A stretch of 64,000 nucleotides of DNA, taken from positions 26,331,374-26,395,373 of the forward strand of contig CM070580.1 in assembly GCA_036346355.1 (NCBI GenBank), in the 5' to 3' direction. This DNA comes from Rhipidocladum racemiflorum (lineage: Eukaryota; Streptophyta; Magnoliopsida; Poales; Poaceae). The notes beneath the pieces are model-generated. The model made no database searches and was not told the origin of the DNA. It saw nothing but the letters and a program-made list of their open reading frames with translations. The translations under genes and the position numbers were made by a program. Numbering within the stretch: the stretch's first letter is position 1; each line of letters starts with the position of its first letter. Shown here piece by piece: positions 31,857-45,500 of this stretch.

Positions 31857-34510
31857 AATGGTGGAGGAGAAAATCTATCTTGTAGACAGTTGCACCACAA
31901 ATAGTATTCTTAGAGAGACTAAATATTTTCAGACTTTGACTAAGAAAACTAGAAATATTATATCCATCGCTGGAAACGATGCACTCATTTTAGAAGAACC
32001 ATTATAGTTCTCTCTATGGGCACTCGTATAATAATTAAGAATACCCTATTATATCCTGAGTCCAGTCATACTTTGTTAAGTTTTAAAGGCATTCATCTTA
32101 ATGGTTTTCATCTGGAAACTGATAACGAGGATGGCGCTGAATACCTTAGGCCCTCACCAGAAGTTGGGGATCTATGTAGGTTATGAATATCCATCAATAA
32201 TTAAATACCTTGAGCCTATGAAAGGGATCTGTACACGGCTAGGTACGCTGATTGTATTTTTGATGGGGATAATTTTTCGGCATTAGGGTGAGATAAGTAC
32301 CACATTAAATAATATTGGAAAATTGATTGTAATGTCACTGGCATTCAGTCCTCAGATCTACGCACTAAAGAAACTGAACTTGAAGTTCAGAGGATAATAA
32401 ATCTGCAACAAATAGCTAATAATCTGCCAGATGCCTTCACTGATCATAAGGGAGTGATAAAATCTCATATACCTGCGGTAAATGCACTGAAAGAGTGGAA
32501 ATACCCCGAAAGGATATTCCACCCACTCTTGCCCCTCATGACAAAAAGAGGGAGAGGCCTCCAGGTGTGTGGGACTCAATTCCACGGAGACGTTCGCAGA
32601 AATAGAGGACTAACCAAATGAGATCACTACCTATGACAGTGGAAGAAGCTCAACCTCATGTTGAGAAAATCCCTGAAGTGAGCCATCCTTGAGATGGTAA
32701 TGTCTTTGAAGTGACCCATCCTGAAAATGATAATCCTTGCGTACTTTTGCACACACAAGTTAACACTAGGAAGTCAGAGCACCCAAACTCCATCGTTATG
32801 GGAAATCACGAGGAGCTAAAAGAAATAAATGAAGAGATATCCACCAATTATGTGGATTTAGGAGAATTATATAAAATAAAGACTACAATTATCGACATTT
32901 ATTTTACCTCTAAAATTGCTAAAACACTTGAACTGGATCCAGAAACAAGCAAAGTGCCAAAAGCGCTCAGATTGGATCAAATAGAAAGAAGTAATTGAGG
33001 TAGAATTGCGCTCACTTAATAAGAGAAAAGTTTTTGGTCCTATTAATCGAACACCTCCGAATTGTTCCCTGTAGGATCAAAATGGGTTTTCATCTAGAAA
33101 ATAAATGAAAACAATCAGGTGGTGAGATATAAAGCGAAGCTTGTAGCACAAGGGTTTACGCAGAGACCTGATATCGATTATGATGAAATATATTCTCCTG
33201 TAATGAGTGGAATAACGTTCTGATATTTAATATCAATGACAGCAAGCTTAAATTTAACAATGCAGTTGATGGATGTAGTGACCACATATTTATATGGGTC
33301 ACTGTGTATGGATATTTACATGAAATTTTCTGAAGGAGTCAAAGTTCTGGATCCTAATAATCGCAACATGTATAGCGTGAAACTACAGAGATCGCTATAC
33401 GGATTAAAATAGTCGGGAAGGATATGGTATAACCGACTTAGTGAATTCCTCCTGAAGAAGGGATATTCAAATAATAAAGATTGTCCCTGTGTGTTCATAA
33501 AGAAATCCTAGAATAGATTCTATATCATCTTGGTATATATCGATGATCTGAATATCATCGGAACCACAAAGGAGATAAAGGAAGCAAGTGCTTACCCCAC
33601 GACGGAGTTTGAGATGAAGGATTTGGGTAAAATCAAATTTTTCTTAGGCTTGCAGCTTGAGCATTTCCCAGAAGGAATTTTTGTACACCAATCTACATAT
33701 ACCAAGAAGGTATTGGAAAGATTTAATATAGATAAATCTTATCATTTGAAAACCCCAACGTTGTAAGATCCCTTGAAGCGGATAAAGACCCATTTAAACC
33801 AATAATGAAAAATGAGGAAGTCTTAGGACTTGAAGTCCCATATTTAAGTGTTATTGGTGCACTTATGTATCTTGCGAATTGCACAAGACCTGGTATTATA
33901 TTCGCATTAAATTTGCTAGCAAGACACAGTGCAGCCCCAACCAGAAGTCATTGGGTTGGTGTCAAGACTTTACTCAGATACCTCCAAGGTACTCAAGATC
34001 TTGGTTTGTTCTACCGAAAGAACCAAGACTTAACCATGGTGGGATATACAGATGCTGGCTATCTGCCTGATCTCCACAGTGCCAAATCTCAGACTGATTT
34101 CGTGTTTCTCTGCGGTGGTTCAACCTTTTCTTAGCAATCTTTTAAGTAGACCTTAGTAGCTACTTCTACCAACCACTTAGAGATTATATCTTTATATGAA
34201 GCCTCACGTAAGTGTGTTTGGCTAAGATATGTAATTAACCATATTTAGAAATCATGTGGTTTTAATACCGTCGATACCCTACCATTATCTATGAAGATAA
34301 TGCTGCTTGTGTTGCACAAATGCAAATGGGTTATGTAAAGAGCAATATCACGAAGCATATTGCCCCTAAATTTTTCTACCCCAACAAACTCTAGAAGAAT
34401 AGTAAGGTAAAAATAATGCAAACTAAGTCATATAAAAATCTAGCAGATTTATTCACAAAATCTTTACTAAAGTCCACTTTCCAAAGATACATTAATGGCA
34501 TTAGAATGAG
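31857..34510 (+). pseudogene. Copia element 2 pol remnant with internal deletion
   Basis: A protease beginning (EEKIYLVDSCTTNS, 31865 onward) stops after about 45 codons. At 32150-32220 the sequence already reads the end of integrase (HQKLGIYVGYEYPSIIKYLEP), so the integrase zinc and catalytic core are deleted. RT pieces include IYFTSKIAKTLELDPE, FILVYIDDLNIIG-like sequence near 33527-33560 and LGKIKFFLGLQLEHFPEGIFVHQ. RNase H pieces include GALMYLANCTRP and VGYTDAGY. Many stop codons separate them. Confidence 0.78.
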
Positions 34511-34793
34511 GTGACTTAGAGATTTGCGGTGTTCAGGGGGAGTAAATCCCTAAACTATAACCCATTTTGTATGATCCTGAAGATCATATTTTATATCTTG
34601 AAGATTATGAGTTGTACTCTTTTTCCCTTAGTGAGTTTTCCTAAAGTTTCTTACATAAATGTTTTTAATGAGGCAACTAGTATAACACAGAGTGTGAGTG
34701 CAATGTACTCTTTTCTCCACCCTTTTTCCCACTGGGTTTTGGGAGGAGTTTTTAATGAGATATGTGCATTACGCGGTATTCACCCAAGGGGAG

Positions 34794-35043
34794 TGTTATG
34801 ATATGGATAGAATCCATGTCCCAGTAATGAAGGACTCTATCCATTGGTGGGCGAATCTGAATTGATGTCCAGGGATTTTTCTTCTATATATTAGGCATTG
34901 CCTTGTATAGAAAAATCAATCTAATAAAGAAAGAGCTTTTCCCCTTTACATTGTGTGCACTTCTACTTGCGCATCTACTTTGTTCATGTGTTCCTGTGGG
35001 TGTACTATCGATTGGTGCGGGTGAACGACTATATTTTACAACA
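34794..35043 (+). repeat. Right LTR of copia element 2
   Basis: 250 bp from TGTTATGATATGG to ACTATATTTTACAACA, directly after AAGGGGAG. Confidence 0.8.
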
Positions 35044-36671
35044 GCTACAACATGAGAGGAGAGGGGATAGCAGCGTCGAGCGAGGTCCACACAGAACGGG
35101 AGGGTCGTGACACCGTGACCACATTGCGATCGCTGGGGATGGATGTCAGAGGCGTAGGGATGGCTCAGCAGGGGAGGGAGAGGGGGATGGATGGGTGGGC
35201 GTAGCTTCACGACAGGCATGTCGTGATGCCTCGTTTACCGAGCTCGGATACAGTGATAGCTTGTCTTCTGTGATGGGTGTGATGCCGATGATCTGCCACA
35301 ATAGGGAAGTGTGGTAGGTAACACATGTTACCTATCAGTGCTTCCGCAGTTATAAAGAGTGCTAGACTTGCAGTTTTATTCGAAAGAGAGCTAAAGATGA
35401 AAAAAGTGTAAAAGAAAGCCAAAGATTCTAAAGAGAGGAAGGGGAGGAAGAAGAAATGGGCAAAATCATCAAGGTAGAACAAGTAGGGGATAAACTGTAT
35501 AATGAATTGTATCTTCTATGAAGTGGTAAATGGTGAATTACATCTTATGGAGCCATAAATTTCTGAAGTGCTACTATATGAAGTGGGAAATAATCAATTG
35601 TCTCGTTCAATACTTTGGTGCTTCAGTTTGCTATGGGCAATTGTATGTTTTCACTTTGAACAAGGGGAAACGAAGAACAACACATCTTCGAATTTTGTAT
35701 TGCTGATCGTTTTCTACTCGGCATTTTGTTATGCAGTGAATGCAACCCGATTCCTTCCTTGCGGCCCTTGAGGATCATCAGCAAAGGTTGGAGTAGGAGT
35801 ACTTACCACTTAGTAATATTAATTTTATCCAGTTTTCCAATAGAAAGAAAAGCAAAAGGAAAACAGTGATCAAAACTCAGCAGGTACAGTAACGAGCCAC
35901 ACCCAGGGTTCACACTGCCGAACTGAGTTGAAAAACCGTCCACCCCTAAGTACCAATTTTCATCGAAAATCTCTAGAAACCAAACAAATTGCAAAATCAA
36001 ACTATTTTGAAATCAGCAGTCAAATAGTGGTGAAAAATAACAAAAACAGACCGATTTGAATGATTTTCGACCGGTTTGCATGGAAAATGGCACACTCAAG
36101 GAAAATTGGAAAACAAATCTAGGAAAATTGGAAAAAAAATTGAGAAAATGCTAGAAATTTTGTAAAAACTCTGTAAAGGCCCCAAAAAATAGGAAAATAT
36201 TAGAAATGTATACAAATATGAAAAAATACGATAAAATTCCGGCATGACCTTTCCTACATTTTAAGACAACGTTGAGTTGTAAAGTACATATTTTGTAATA
36301 ATAACATAGCTATGGAAAAATATGAGAAAATTTCAGCATGACCTTTGCTATATTTTAGACAATATCAAGTTGTAAAGGAGGTATTTAGCTATAATATCTC
36401 AACAAATAACATTTCATTTCAATGCCATTCACAAATCAACCAAGTCCACATCTCAATGTCCATGGCATATGACATTTGAAATCAACATTTCTCACCGAAA
36501 ATGAATGTCCATCCTTCCATTGTCACACGTATGCCATGTCGATTTACCTGATGCCGTCCTGGAGTGCCAGATACATGGAATGAGCTATTGTTCTACTACC
36601 ATATAATGTCCTCACATGAAAGCGATGCGACAAGTTGACGCCATATATATTCAGCCCCTTGCTTTTGTTAG
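35044..36671. other. Intergenic, no recognisable gene
   Basis: AT-rich sequence between two copia elements. A degenerate duplication of about 94-bp period is visible: 'gcatgaccttt.ctacatttta.gacaa...agttgtaaag' at 36242 and again at 36336. Nothing else was recognised. Confidence 0.5.
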
Positions 36672-36829
36672 TGTTAATCTCAGCTTGGAGCTAACTGACC
36701 CTAAAATTCTAGGGCTAGGCTCAATTGGGTGAACCGAGCGCTTTGATCGGTCCTGTCAGCTAGCACCAAACTAAAAGGGGAGACCGGCACTCAAAAATTA
36801 AGAATCGATCTTGAGTTCATCTCTTTTCA
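36672..36829 (+). repeat. Left LTR of copia element 3
   Basis: Starts TGTTAATCTCAGCTTGGAGC. Homology to the right LTR ends near 36824. Confidence 0.7.
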
Positions 36830-36888
36830 TGCAAGATATTTATTTCTTTCTAATGTTTACTGATTATATTTTCATTTTTTGTTAAGCC

Positions 36889-37730
36889 ATGAACAACACT
36901 AATGTTGCCGCTTACTTGAACGGCATTAAGCAGCTGGCTGGGACAAATTTTCCCTTTTGGAAAGAGAGAATTTTGATTGTCCTTGGAGTCATGGACTTGG
37001 ACTATGCATTATGTGAGGACGCTCTTGTAGCTCTTACCGCTAATGATGAGAGTTTAATTGAGAAAAAGAAACTTTATGACTTAATAGCAAAGAAGTGGAA
37101 GCGGTCCAATCGCATATCCCTAATGATCATGAAGAGCACGATATCTGTTGGGATAAGGGGAGCAATCCCTGAATCTGATAATGCTAAGCAGTACTTGGCC
37201 TCAATCGAGGAACAATTTAAGGGCTCCTCAAAAGTATATGCCAGTACCTTGATTATGAAAATACTCACAACTAAGTATGATGACTCCAGCAGCGTTCGTG
37301 AACATATCATGATGATGACAGATATGGCTACTAAGCTCAAGGGCATGGATATGGCTATTTCTGATGGCTTCTTAGTCCACTTCATTATAACCTCCCTTCC
37401 TTCTGAGTATAATGCTTTTAAGATTAACTACAACACTCAAAAAGAACAATGGACCATGAGTGAGTTGATCGCCATATGTGTCCAGGAGGAGGAGAGGATT
37501 AAGGCCGAAAGAAAAGACCATATTTACCATGTTGCTCATGGCAAAAGAAAGTTCTAAAGGGACTATAAGTCTAATAAGAAACTGCACTTCTCTCCCAAGG
37601 CCGAATCAAACAAATCAAAGCCAAAGGAGAAGGCCCCTGCTGCACCTAGCTCTGCCTCTTCTGATAGGCCCATTTGTTATTTCTGCAAAAACAGTGGGCA
37701 CATTCAGAAAGATTGTGTGAGCTTCATGAA
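36889..37730 (+). pseudogene. Copia element 3 gag
   Basis: A 222-codon frame, MNNTNVAAYLNGIKQLAGTNF..., has the copia gag core (FPFWKERILIVLGVMDLDYAL, SLPSEYNAFKINYNTQKEQWT). After a TAA at 37555, the same frame continues to the zinc knuckle CYFCKNSGHIQKDC (37677-37718) and stops again at 37732. Gag coats the element RNA; two in-frame stops disable it. Confidence 0.8.
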
Positions 37731-37789
37731 ATGACTCACTAAGAAGGATAACGACATAATTTCTACTATTGATGAAACTCTTTATGCTG

Positions 37790-40700
37790 ATTTTTCCCCT
37801 AATACCTGGTGGATTGATTCTGGTGCCACTTTGCATGTTTCTAATTCATTGCAGGGATTCCTTACCGTGAGGACACTAAGAAAGGGGGAGTGAAGCTTTA
37901 GAGTGGCAAATGGAAGGAAGGCTGAAGTTGAAGCCGTTGGCACACTACCATTAGCATTAGATAGTAGCTTCACCCTCCATTTGCATAATGTTGTTTATGT
38001 TCCTAGCATGAGGAGGAACTTTATTTCAGTTTCTCCATTAGATGATGATGGTTTCATTTATATCTTTGGGAACAATAAATGCATTGTAAATTTTAATTCT
38101 AATAATGTTGGTCTCACGATTCGACAAGACAAACTCTATATGCTTTCACTCTCTGAATCTTCTGTGTCAATGAATGTGTGCGACATCACCAATAAGCGAA
38201 AGAGAAGTTTAGGTGATGAGACTTCATCAAAATTATGGTACTATCGTTTAGGTCACATTTCGAAGGGGAGAATGGAGCATCTCATTAAAGAAGAGATACT
38301 CCAGCCATTAGACTTCTCTGACTCAGACCATTGTATTGATTGCATTAAGGGAAAATATGCAAAATAAATTAAGAAAAGAGCCACATGAAGCACAAGAATC
38401 TTAGAATTAATCCACACTGATATATGTGGATCATTTCCTGTAACTTCAGTGGATGGATATGACTTCTTTATCACATTCAATGATGACTTCTCATGTTATG
38501 GTTATATTTTCTCCATGCGTTATCGATTTGAATCACTCGATAAGTTTAAAATATTTAAGGCTAAAGTAGAAAATCAGCATAATCTAAATATTAAGGTGGT
38601 TAGATCAGATCGTGAAGGAGAATATTGTGGGAGACATGCTCCTTATGGATAAATTCCTGGTTGATTTGCCAAGTTTCTTTCAGGAAATGGCATAGTAGCC
38701 CAATATTCAACACTTGGTGAACCTCAACAAAATGGAGTAGCTGAAAGACACAACCACACCCTTATGGATATGGTGCATAGCATGAGGAGTTACTCCCGTT
38801 TACCAACTGGTTTGTGGATTGAAGCATTAAAAACATACGCACATATACTTAATTGGGTTCCCAGTAAATCAGTGTCTAAGACACCTTATGAATTATGGAC
38901 TGGGAGAAAACCGAGCTTAAGATACTTACATGTGTGGGGTTGTCCTGCTAAAGCTAAAGTCTTTAATTCACATATTGAGAAATTAGATTCTAAGATAGTA
39001 AGTTACCATTTTATTGGACATCTTGAAAAATCTAAGGGATATCGATTTTATTGTCCAGATCGTATCACAAAGTTTGTAGAAACTCGATATGCTATATTCT
39101 TAGAGAATGATGAAATCAATGGGAGTTCATAGGCTAGAAAAATAGATCTTGAGGAGGTTCGGACTTATGTACCATTACCGATAATATAAGAGACTATTCT
39201 TCCTATACCTCATAGAGTTATACCTCCAACTGAAAATCCTGAAGTTGAGCCCCCACATGAGGATTCTGGGATCAATAGTACAGCACCTAATGATGAGCCT
39301 CCACAGCCCCCTGTGATAACTAATGAACCACTATGGAGGTCACAGTGGGACAGAAGATATGCTATCCCGAATGACTATGTTGTATACATGAATAAAGATG
39401 TAAATTATATAGGGAAGGTAGACGATCCTACATCATTTAAGGGGGCCATGATGACTATGGATTCACCCAAGTGGCTGGAGGCCATGCAGGATGAAATAAA
39501 GTCTATGAGCATTAATGACGTTTGGGACCTAGTAGAAATTCCCTATTGAGTCAAAATGGTAGGATGTAGATGGGTCTACAAAACTAAGCATAACTGGGAA
39601 ACATCGAAAGGTTCAAGGCAAGGCTTGTAGTGAAAGGTTTTACACAAAGAGAGGGGATTGATTATGTTGTACTTTCTCTCCTATCTCAAAGAAAGATTCG
39701 CTAAGAATTTTCAAGGTGCTTGTTGCTCATTATGATTTAGAGCTACATTAGATGGATGTTAAAACTGAATTCCTTAATGGTAACTTGCATGTGAATGTTT
39801 ACATGGCTCAACCGGAAGGTTTTGTCATGGAAGGCAAAGAACATATGGGATGTAGACTTAAGAAATCCATTTATGAACTAAGGCCCTGTTTGGTACGGTT
39901 CCAGATTCTAGTAGAAACGGAAACGATTCCAGATTCTTGGTAGAAACGTTTCAGGTAGAATCAGAACACTTTCTGCAAACCGTTTGGTACGGTTCCAGAT
40001 TCTAGTAGAAACTAGTAAAAACGGGGTTGAGGGCGATTCAACCCTGGTGTGGAAAAAGAAGAAACGTTCCGAGGAGAAACGTTCCGAGTTTTAGCCCGTT
40101 TAGCTGGGTTTCTCCCAGATTCTAGTAGAAACAGATCGGTTCTAAGTTGCCAAACGGGGCCTAAAACAAGCGTCTAGACAATGGTACCTTAAGTTCGATG
40201 AGACCATAAGAAATTTTGGTTTCAAAGAAAATGAAGTGAACAATTGCATATACATTAAGATTAAGGGGAGCAAATTTACTATCTTAGTACTTTATGTGGA
40301 TGATATCTTATTGGCTAGCAGCGATAAGGATATGCTGTATAAAACCAAAAGATTTCTTTTCGTTAATTTTGACATGAAGGATCTTGGTGATGTCTCTTAT
40401 GTTTTGGGCATTGAGATTCACCGAGATAGGTCCAAAAGAATATTAGGTCTATCCCAAAAGGCATACATTGACAGAGTGCTTAAGAGATTTAATATGCATA
40501 ACTGCTATACCACGCCTGCTCCTATCATTAAAGGCGATAAGTTTGGAACATTCCAATGTCCAAGGAATCAATTAGAAACTGATCAGATGAAGGGGATTCT
40601 TTATGCTTCAGCTGTCAGAAGCATTATGTATGCTCAAGTTTGTACTCGCCCTGATTTAGCATTCGTAACCAGGATGCTTGGCAGATATCAATCAAATCAA

Positions 40701-41268
40701 GGGTTGGACCACTGGAAAGCCGTTAAGAAAGTTTAGCGTTATATGCAGGGCACTTAGCATTTCATGCTCACACATAAGAAGTCTGATACCATTGAGGTTG
40801 TGGGTTATTCGGATGCTGATTTTGCAGGTTGTGTTGATACTAAGAAATCCACATCAGGCTATATATTCACACTTGCGGGAGGAGCCATTTCGTGGAAAAG
40901 CTCCAAACAATCGCTTACTGCATCATCAATGATGCAGGCTGAGTTTGTGGCATGTTATGAGGCTATTGGGTGGGCTGTATGGCTTAAGAACTTTATTCCG
41001 GATTAAGAGTGGTAGACAGTATTTCTAAACCACTTCCTATATACTGCGGAATATGGCTGCAGTTTTCTATTCGAGTAACAACAAGTTAAGTGGTGTTGCC
41101 AAACACATTGACATTAAGTATCATATTGTGAAAGATAGAATCCAAGATCAAACAATTGATATCAAGCATATAAGTACTAAGTCTATGCTTAAGGATTCAC
41201 TTACTAAAGGCTTACTGCCCAGTCTCTTTCAAGAGCATGCCGGCATGAGTTTATTGAAAAATCTTTGA
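37790..41268 (+). pseudogene. Copia element 3 pol
   Basis: Protease: WWIDSGATLHVSNS (37808-37850), then a TGA at 37892. GAG-pre-integrase: LWYYRLGHISKGRMEHL (38238 onward). Integrase: ELIHTDICGSFPVTSVDGYDFF (38403 onward) and VAERHNHTLMDMVHSMRS-like sequence. RT: MDVKTEFLNGNLHVNVYMAQPEGF (39752 onward), then LVLYVDDILLASSDK (40286 onward). RNase H: VGYSDADFAGCVDTKKSTSGY (40800 onward) to LPSLFQEHAGMSLLKNL. Numerous stops occur, for example at 38366, 38650 and 39130. The RT motif YELKQ is split by a MITE. Confidence 0.82.
39882..40161. mobile_element. Tourist-like MITE (PIF/Harbinger type)
   Basis: GGCCCTGTTTGGTACGGTTC and, inverted, GGCCCCGTTTGGCAACTTAG form the termini. TAA at 39879-39881 and 40162-40164 is the 3-bp target duplication. 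Removing it restores the copia reading ...YEL-KQASRQWY. Inside, 'agattctagtagaaac' is repeated about four times. Non-coding. Confidence 0.9.
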
Positions 41269-41466
41269 TTATGGAAATAAGGACAATGAGAACAAACCAA
41301 CTCCCATTAAGAATAAGTAATTATCCTAACGAGATAGAATTGCACACTATAGATACTTGGGTTTCAGCGGTGCCTTTATTAATTGCTGTAATGCTTTATC
41401 TTGGTGTGCTGTTCTGTTGAGTATGAACTTATGATATTAACCTTTCGATTAAGTGGGAGAATATTG

Positions 41467-41652
41467 TGGTAATCTCGACTTGGAGCTAACTGACCCCGAA
41501 ATTCTAGAGCTAGGCCCAACCAGGTGAGCCGAGCGCTTTGATCGAGAGCGCATCAACTGAATTGGTTCGGTCCCGTCAGCCAGCACCAAATTAAAAGGGG
41601 AGACCAGCACTCAAAAATTAAGAATCGATCTTGAGTTCATCTCTCCCCGACA
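41467..41652 (+). repeat. Right LTR of copia element 3
   Basis: TGGTAATCTCGACTTGGAGC to CTCTCCCCGACA, directly after the polypurine tract. Confidence 0.7.
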
Positions 41653-42571
41653 CACCCATCCGATTTGGCTTTCTTGGCGCGGAGGTTGGCGAAGATCGTC
41701 ACTAGCACAGAGACAATCTTGGTGCCCTCTTCTTCCTTGCCGTTAGCACCGTGAGGATCTCGGTGATCCACTACTTCTTCAGCGATGATCTACACCGAGC
41801 AACCCCTAATGGCATCTTCTACCTCACCGGGTCAGTAATTCTAATTTCCGTATTAATTTTGTGATCATGACTTAGACTAGTTAAAGTTATTCATGTTTTA
41901 GCTCAACCTTAGGCTCTAACAGCTTTTTCTAGAATAGGCCTTATATCTTTTTCTGTAAATGAAATTTGATCGCGCTCGAGCGCGCGCAATTGTGTTCTTC
42001 TAATTGCATCTTTTCCCTAGCTGATAATGTGTCATGCAATTGTCAATTGCTGTATGGATCCAGAGACACCCCTTTTAACCATTTGCCCATTACAAACACT
42101 TTCGTGTACATCGATATAAAAGAACACTTGTGTACACGCTATGATTGAACTGATTAATTGAATTACATAACAGTTGGAAAATAAAAACGTTCTGTTCTTA
42201 AAATACCAAAAGATAACCTTCTATGAGACTGAAAAAAAGAAGATAACTTTGTATGAGTGTCTACTCTGTCCACCTCTCCTAGTAGATGCTCCAGCAGCAC
42301 CAGTTTGAGAACCTGCCATAACTTCGTAAAGAGTAAAGGCAAAAATCTTAACAGTATAATGATGTTTTCATTCAGAATTTCTACAAATAAAATCCACGAA
42401 TGCTTATTTTTCATTTAATTGCAAGTTCGATATCTTAAGTTTATTTACTGAGGAACACAGAATATGTTTATCATGCCAACGAATGATCCTTGTATAATGG
42501 ACTGGGACTAAGCTATGTATAAATTATCATATAATTTACAGCAGATTGTATCATCCGGAGCTGCTCTTCAA
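41653..42571. other. 3' flank of EZ1 and intergenic sequence
   Basis: No gene was recognised. On the minus strand AATAAA at 42440-42445 lies about 130 bp past the EZ1 stop codon and is a plausible polyadenylation signal. 41653-41840 is more GC-rich and may be an old gene or element fragment of unknown origin. Confidence 0.5.
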
Positions 42572-45500
42572 CTATCGAGCAACTTTGTGCGCTCGATGGT
42601 GAGAGACAGATGCTTCATCCTTTTTTGACCCTTCTGGTCTCCTAGCCCAGGCTGGGGCTTGGTCAGGTCCATACCGATAATCATAGAAGAGTTCCTCGCT
42701 TGCCTCAATATGCTCCTTTGCATAGATACCAACCCGATGGTCGCCAGCCACCAACATCACCTGAGCAGGAAGGTTAAATTAAAATGAAGGTAATAAAGAA
42801 TGAAGCGTTATTCAGAATTACCAGATCTTACCTTTGCATAGCAGTTGGGGTTAGACGAGTGGTTTGCAAACTTTAATTTGTCACCCTTGCGATAAGCATC
42901 CAATACATACTGCGTGAAGAGATCAAATTAAATCTTACTGCTTTGACTTAACCTTTCCAACCAAACAAATAATCCAACAAAAAAAATACACACGCACACG
43001 GAGAGAAGTGCGGAGGATGTGTACCTGGTCATTTAAATCAAACAGGAATGACGAGTTTGCCCGGTCATAGATTTTGCCACGCTTGTCTGCTTCTTTGTGA
43101 GAAATCAATTCACCAGTGTATTCTCCAAGATAATCATTTTTATGTACAGGGTTCTACATATTGCAAGAAATAAAATTAAAATTAGCTGAAAGAAAGAAAA
43201 AAAGTATCGCACACTCAAAGGTGCTTCCTCAGTGATCTGACCTTAATGAATGCACCCCAACCTGCAACATCAGATCTTCCGAGCAAAATCTGAATCATGA
43301 TCGATAATTAACACAGTTAAGACCGGTACAGCACAATGATGTGAAGAGGACAATAATAATGGAGTACAAGTCTCACCCTTTGTTGTTGTTTTAAAAGGAG
43401 CTTCATGTTTCCACACTGATAACCATCGCCTCTTGCTGGTGGCTCACCTAGCGAACCGTCTCCACAGCTGAAAAGAATGAACATGATGTAAAGAGTGATA
43501 ACCTAATACAAATCAGAAATCTAAATATGCTAACATTAGTGCATGATAGGTAGTTAACAAAATAGTTTTAAGTCACACTGCACAATTAATTCATCGGCTT
43601 CAAGAAGATTTAATTTTACCAGCACCAATTACCTCACCCAGCAGTTTCTGCAAACATCTGGATCACATTCACGACTGGCAGCAAAACATGGACATTGTCT
43701 GCTTCTGCATTGACTTTTTGCACAATGACAACCTCTAAACCTGTTTTTGCAGCTCTTTGAACACCTATTGATAATCATGAGAATTCACAAGTGAAGTCAG
43801 TGTCAAGCTTTTGCTTCGCATTTACATTAATACAATGGTATAGGAAAAGTACATAAGTGAATTGACACCATTTTTCATTTACTTTGTGCATCAAATAGCT
43901 CAATACATGTTCATACCAACATTTGGAGAATAGAGGTAAAGAAAAATCATATTTCCGGTTAATAAAATGGGAAAATAAGCATATCTTGTAACATACCCAC
44001 AGTACTTCTCACAGCAAGTCCCGTTATCTACACAGGGACAATCTTTGCCACACATTTGCTGGCACCCACATGGTGTATACTGTGTGTACCATTGCTTCCC
44101 ATCACCAATTCTTTTCCTAACAGTTGGATGCCCTGCAGACTTCCAAGTATATTTGAGCTTTCGAGTTCGGCCCCTCCGACGACAGATTCTTGTTCTTGCA
44201 GCCATGTCTTGCTCCTAGAAATACATGGACAAATAATTATGCTACTAGCACAACAATGCCAATTCAAAACAAAGCCAGAGTATGTTCTATGTTGACTTTT
44301 GACTGTGCAGTAGTACTGAGACTGTATCTTAGTTGTTTCATTTGTGCAGGCAGATGAAAAGTGTTTTTTGGTTGGTTAACGGTGGTAAATAGTAGGTATG
44401 GTTCCAAATGGAAAACAGTGCCATGCACTTACATAGTTTTCTGTCACTATGTAAACTAGCAACTTAAGAGCTCTCGCTATCACCAGTTTTAAGAACCATG
44501 TCCAGGAAACTTCACTTGTGTGTTAAAGAAAACATAATCTAATAATAAGAAGCAGAACCTCAAAATCAGGAACAAAAAACCATGCAGTAACTACTAATCA
44601 AAGTATGTAAATCCTGCTATGTAGCAAGTCATAACAAACATACTAACTACAGCAGCAGCAGCGACTGCATTCAGGATGATATGACTCCCAACATTTCAGA
44701 TTCTTTTAACATTCCTGATCTGAATACATTCCAAATTGCGAGATAGAGCACATAAGCTAACAATGCAAGTCAACACGTACCATGTAATCTTGTTCAGCCC
44801 CTGCAAAGTCACCCAAGATGGATTTACTCAAGAGAGGTCTCTTTGCCATTGCTGCACCGTTGTTGTACATGTAGCTGGCCACTTCCATGCAGGTCTTCAG
44901 GCCAGATAATAGGTTTCTGGCTATTAGACAACTATGGCCAATTCACACAAATGTTAAGATACGTTTACGAGCTTAAATTGAACAAAACACTTAGAAAATT
45001 GTTTCCTTATATACGTCGTAAAATTACCTATTTTTTCCAAATATCTCTATTCCCTTCAAGTATAAATCTCTCTCTAAGGGCCTCCAATGAGAAAGAGTGT
45101 GCTCCCTGCTGGAACTGATCAAATTCTTTGCTGACCATACCTTATTACTATCTTTTGTCGCATCCTCTGTAGTACTAGTTGGGCTTACACCACACATATC
45201 TTTGTTAGAAGTTTTTTTATTGGGGTCATCCAGACTAGGTAGTTGATCGCCACCAGATTCTCTGGAATCTGGTCTCGTGTCACCGATCTCCAGAATGGAA
45301 TGCTTATTAAGTATATTGCTTGCAAAAGAAATATCTGAAGTAAACGTCTTTTGCTTTTTATCAGGAGAATCATCACTAGACCTGGGTCCATGCTTTGAAA
45401 TCTTGCGCTTCCCTAAACTTCGCAGCAGCATATCAGTGGATATATTTTCAGTTTCAGAAGTATCCCCAGAGGGTGGTGTAGTACTTTTTTCAGCACTCTC

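Larger units (their letters stand above)
28702..35043 (+). mobile_element. Decayed copia LTR retrotransposon, element 2
   Basis: The right LTR (34794-35043, TGTTATGATA...TTTTACAACA) is preceded by the polypurine tract AAGGGGAG. The left LTR keeps only its last ~98 bp (28702-28799), with the rest missing or replaced. A gag, a protease start, an integrase C-terminus, RT and RNase H follow in order on the plus strand but are riddled with stops and frame changes. A GC-rich block (28990-29690) and an AT-rich leader with a repeated 'ctaattagcacataatggaa' (29850-29920) precede gag. No target duplication can be checked because the left end is lost. Confidence 0.8.
36672..41652 (+). mobile_element. 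Decayed copia LTR retrotransposon, element 3
   Basis: Short LTRs (36672-36829 and 41467-41652) share 'aatctc.gcttggagctaactgacc' through 'aagaatcgatcttgagttcatctct'. The right copy has about 25 extra bp around 41546-41570. The polypurine tract AAGTGGGAGAATAT precedes the right LTR. Gag, protease, integrase, RT and RNase H follow in copia order on the plus strand with many stops. A Tourist-like MITE is inserted in RT. No matching target duplication was found at the ends, so the exact LTR borders are approximate. Confidence 0.82.

Noticed and set aside
41653..41840. Exon of a host gene after copia element 3
   Set aside because: GC-rich and partly open, but no family similarity, no continuing exon and no start; left as unknown.
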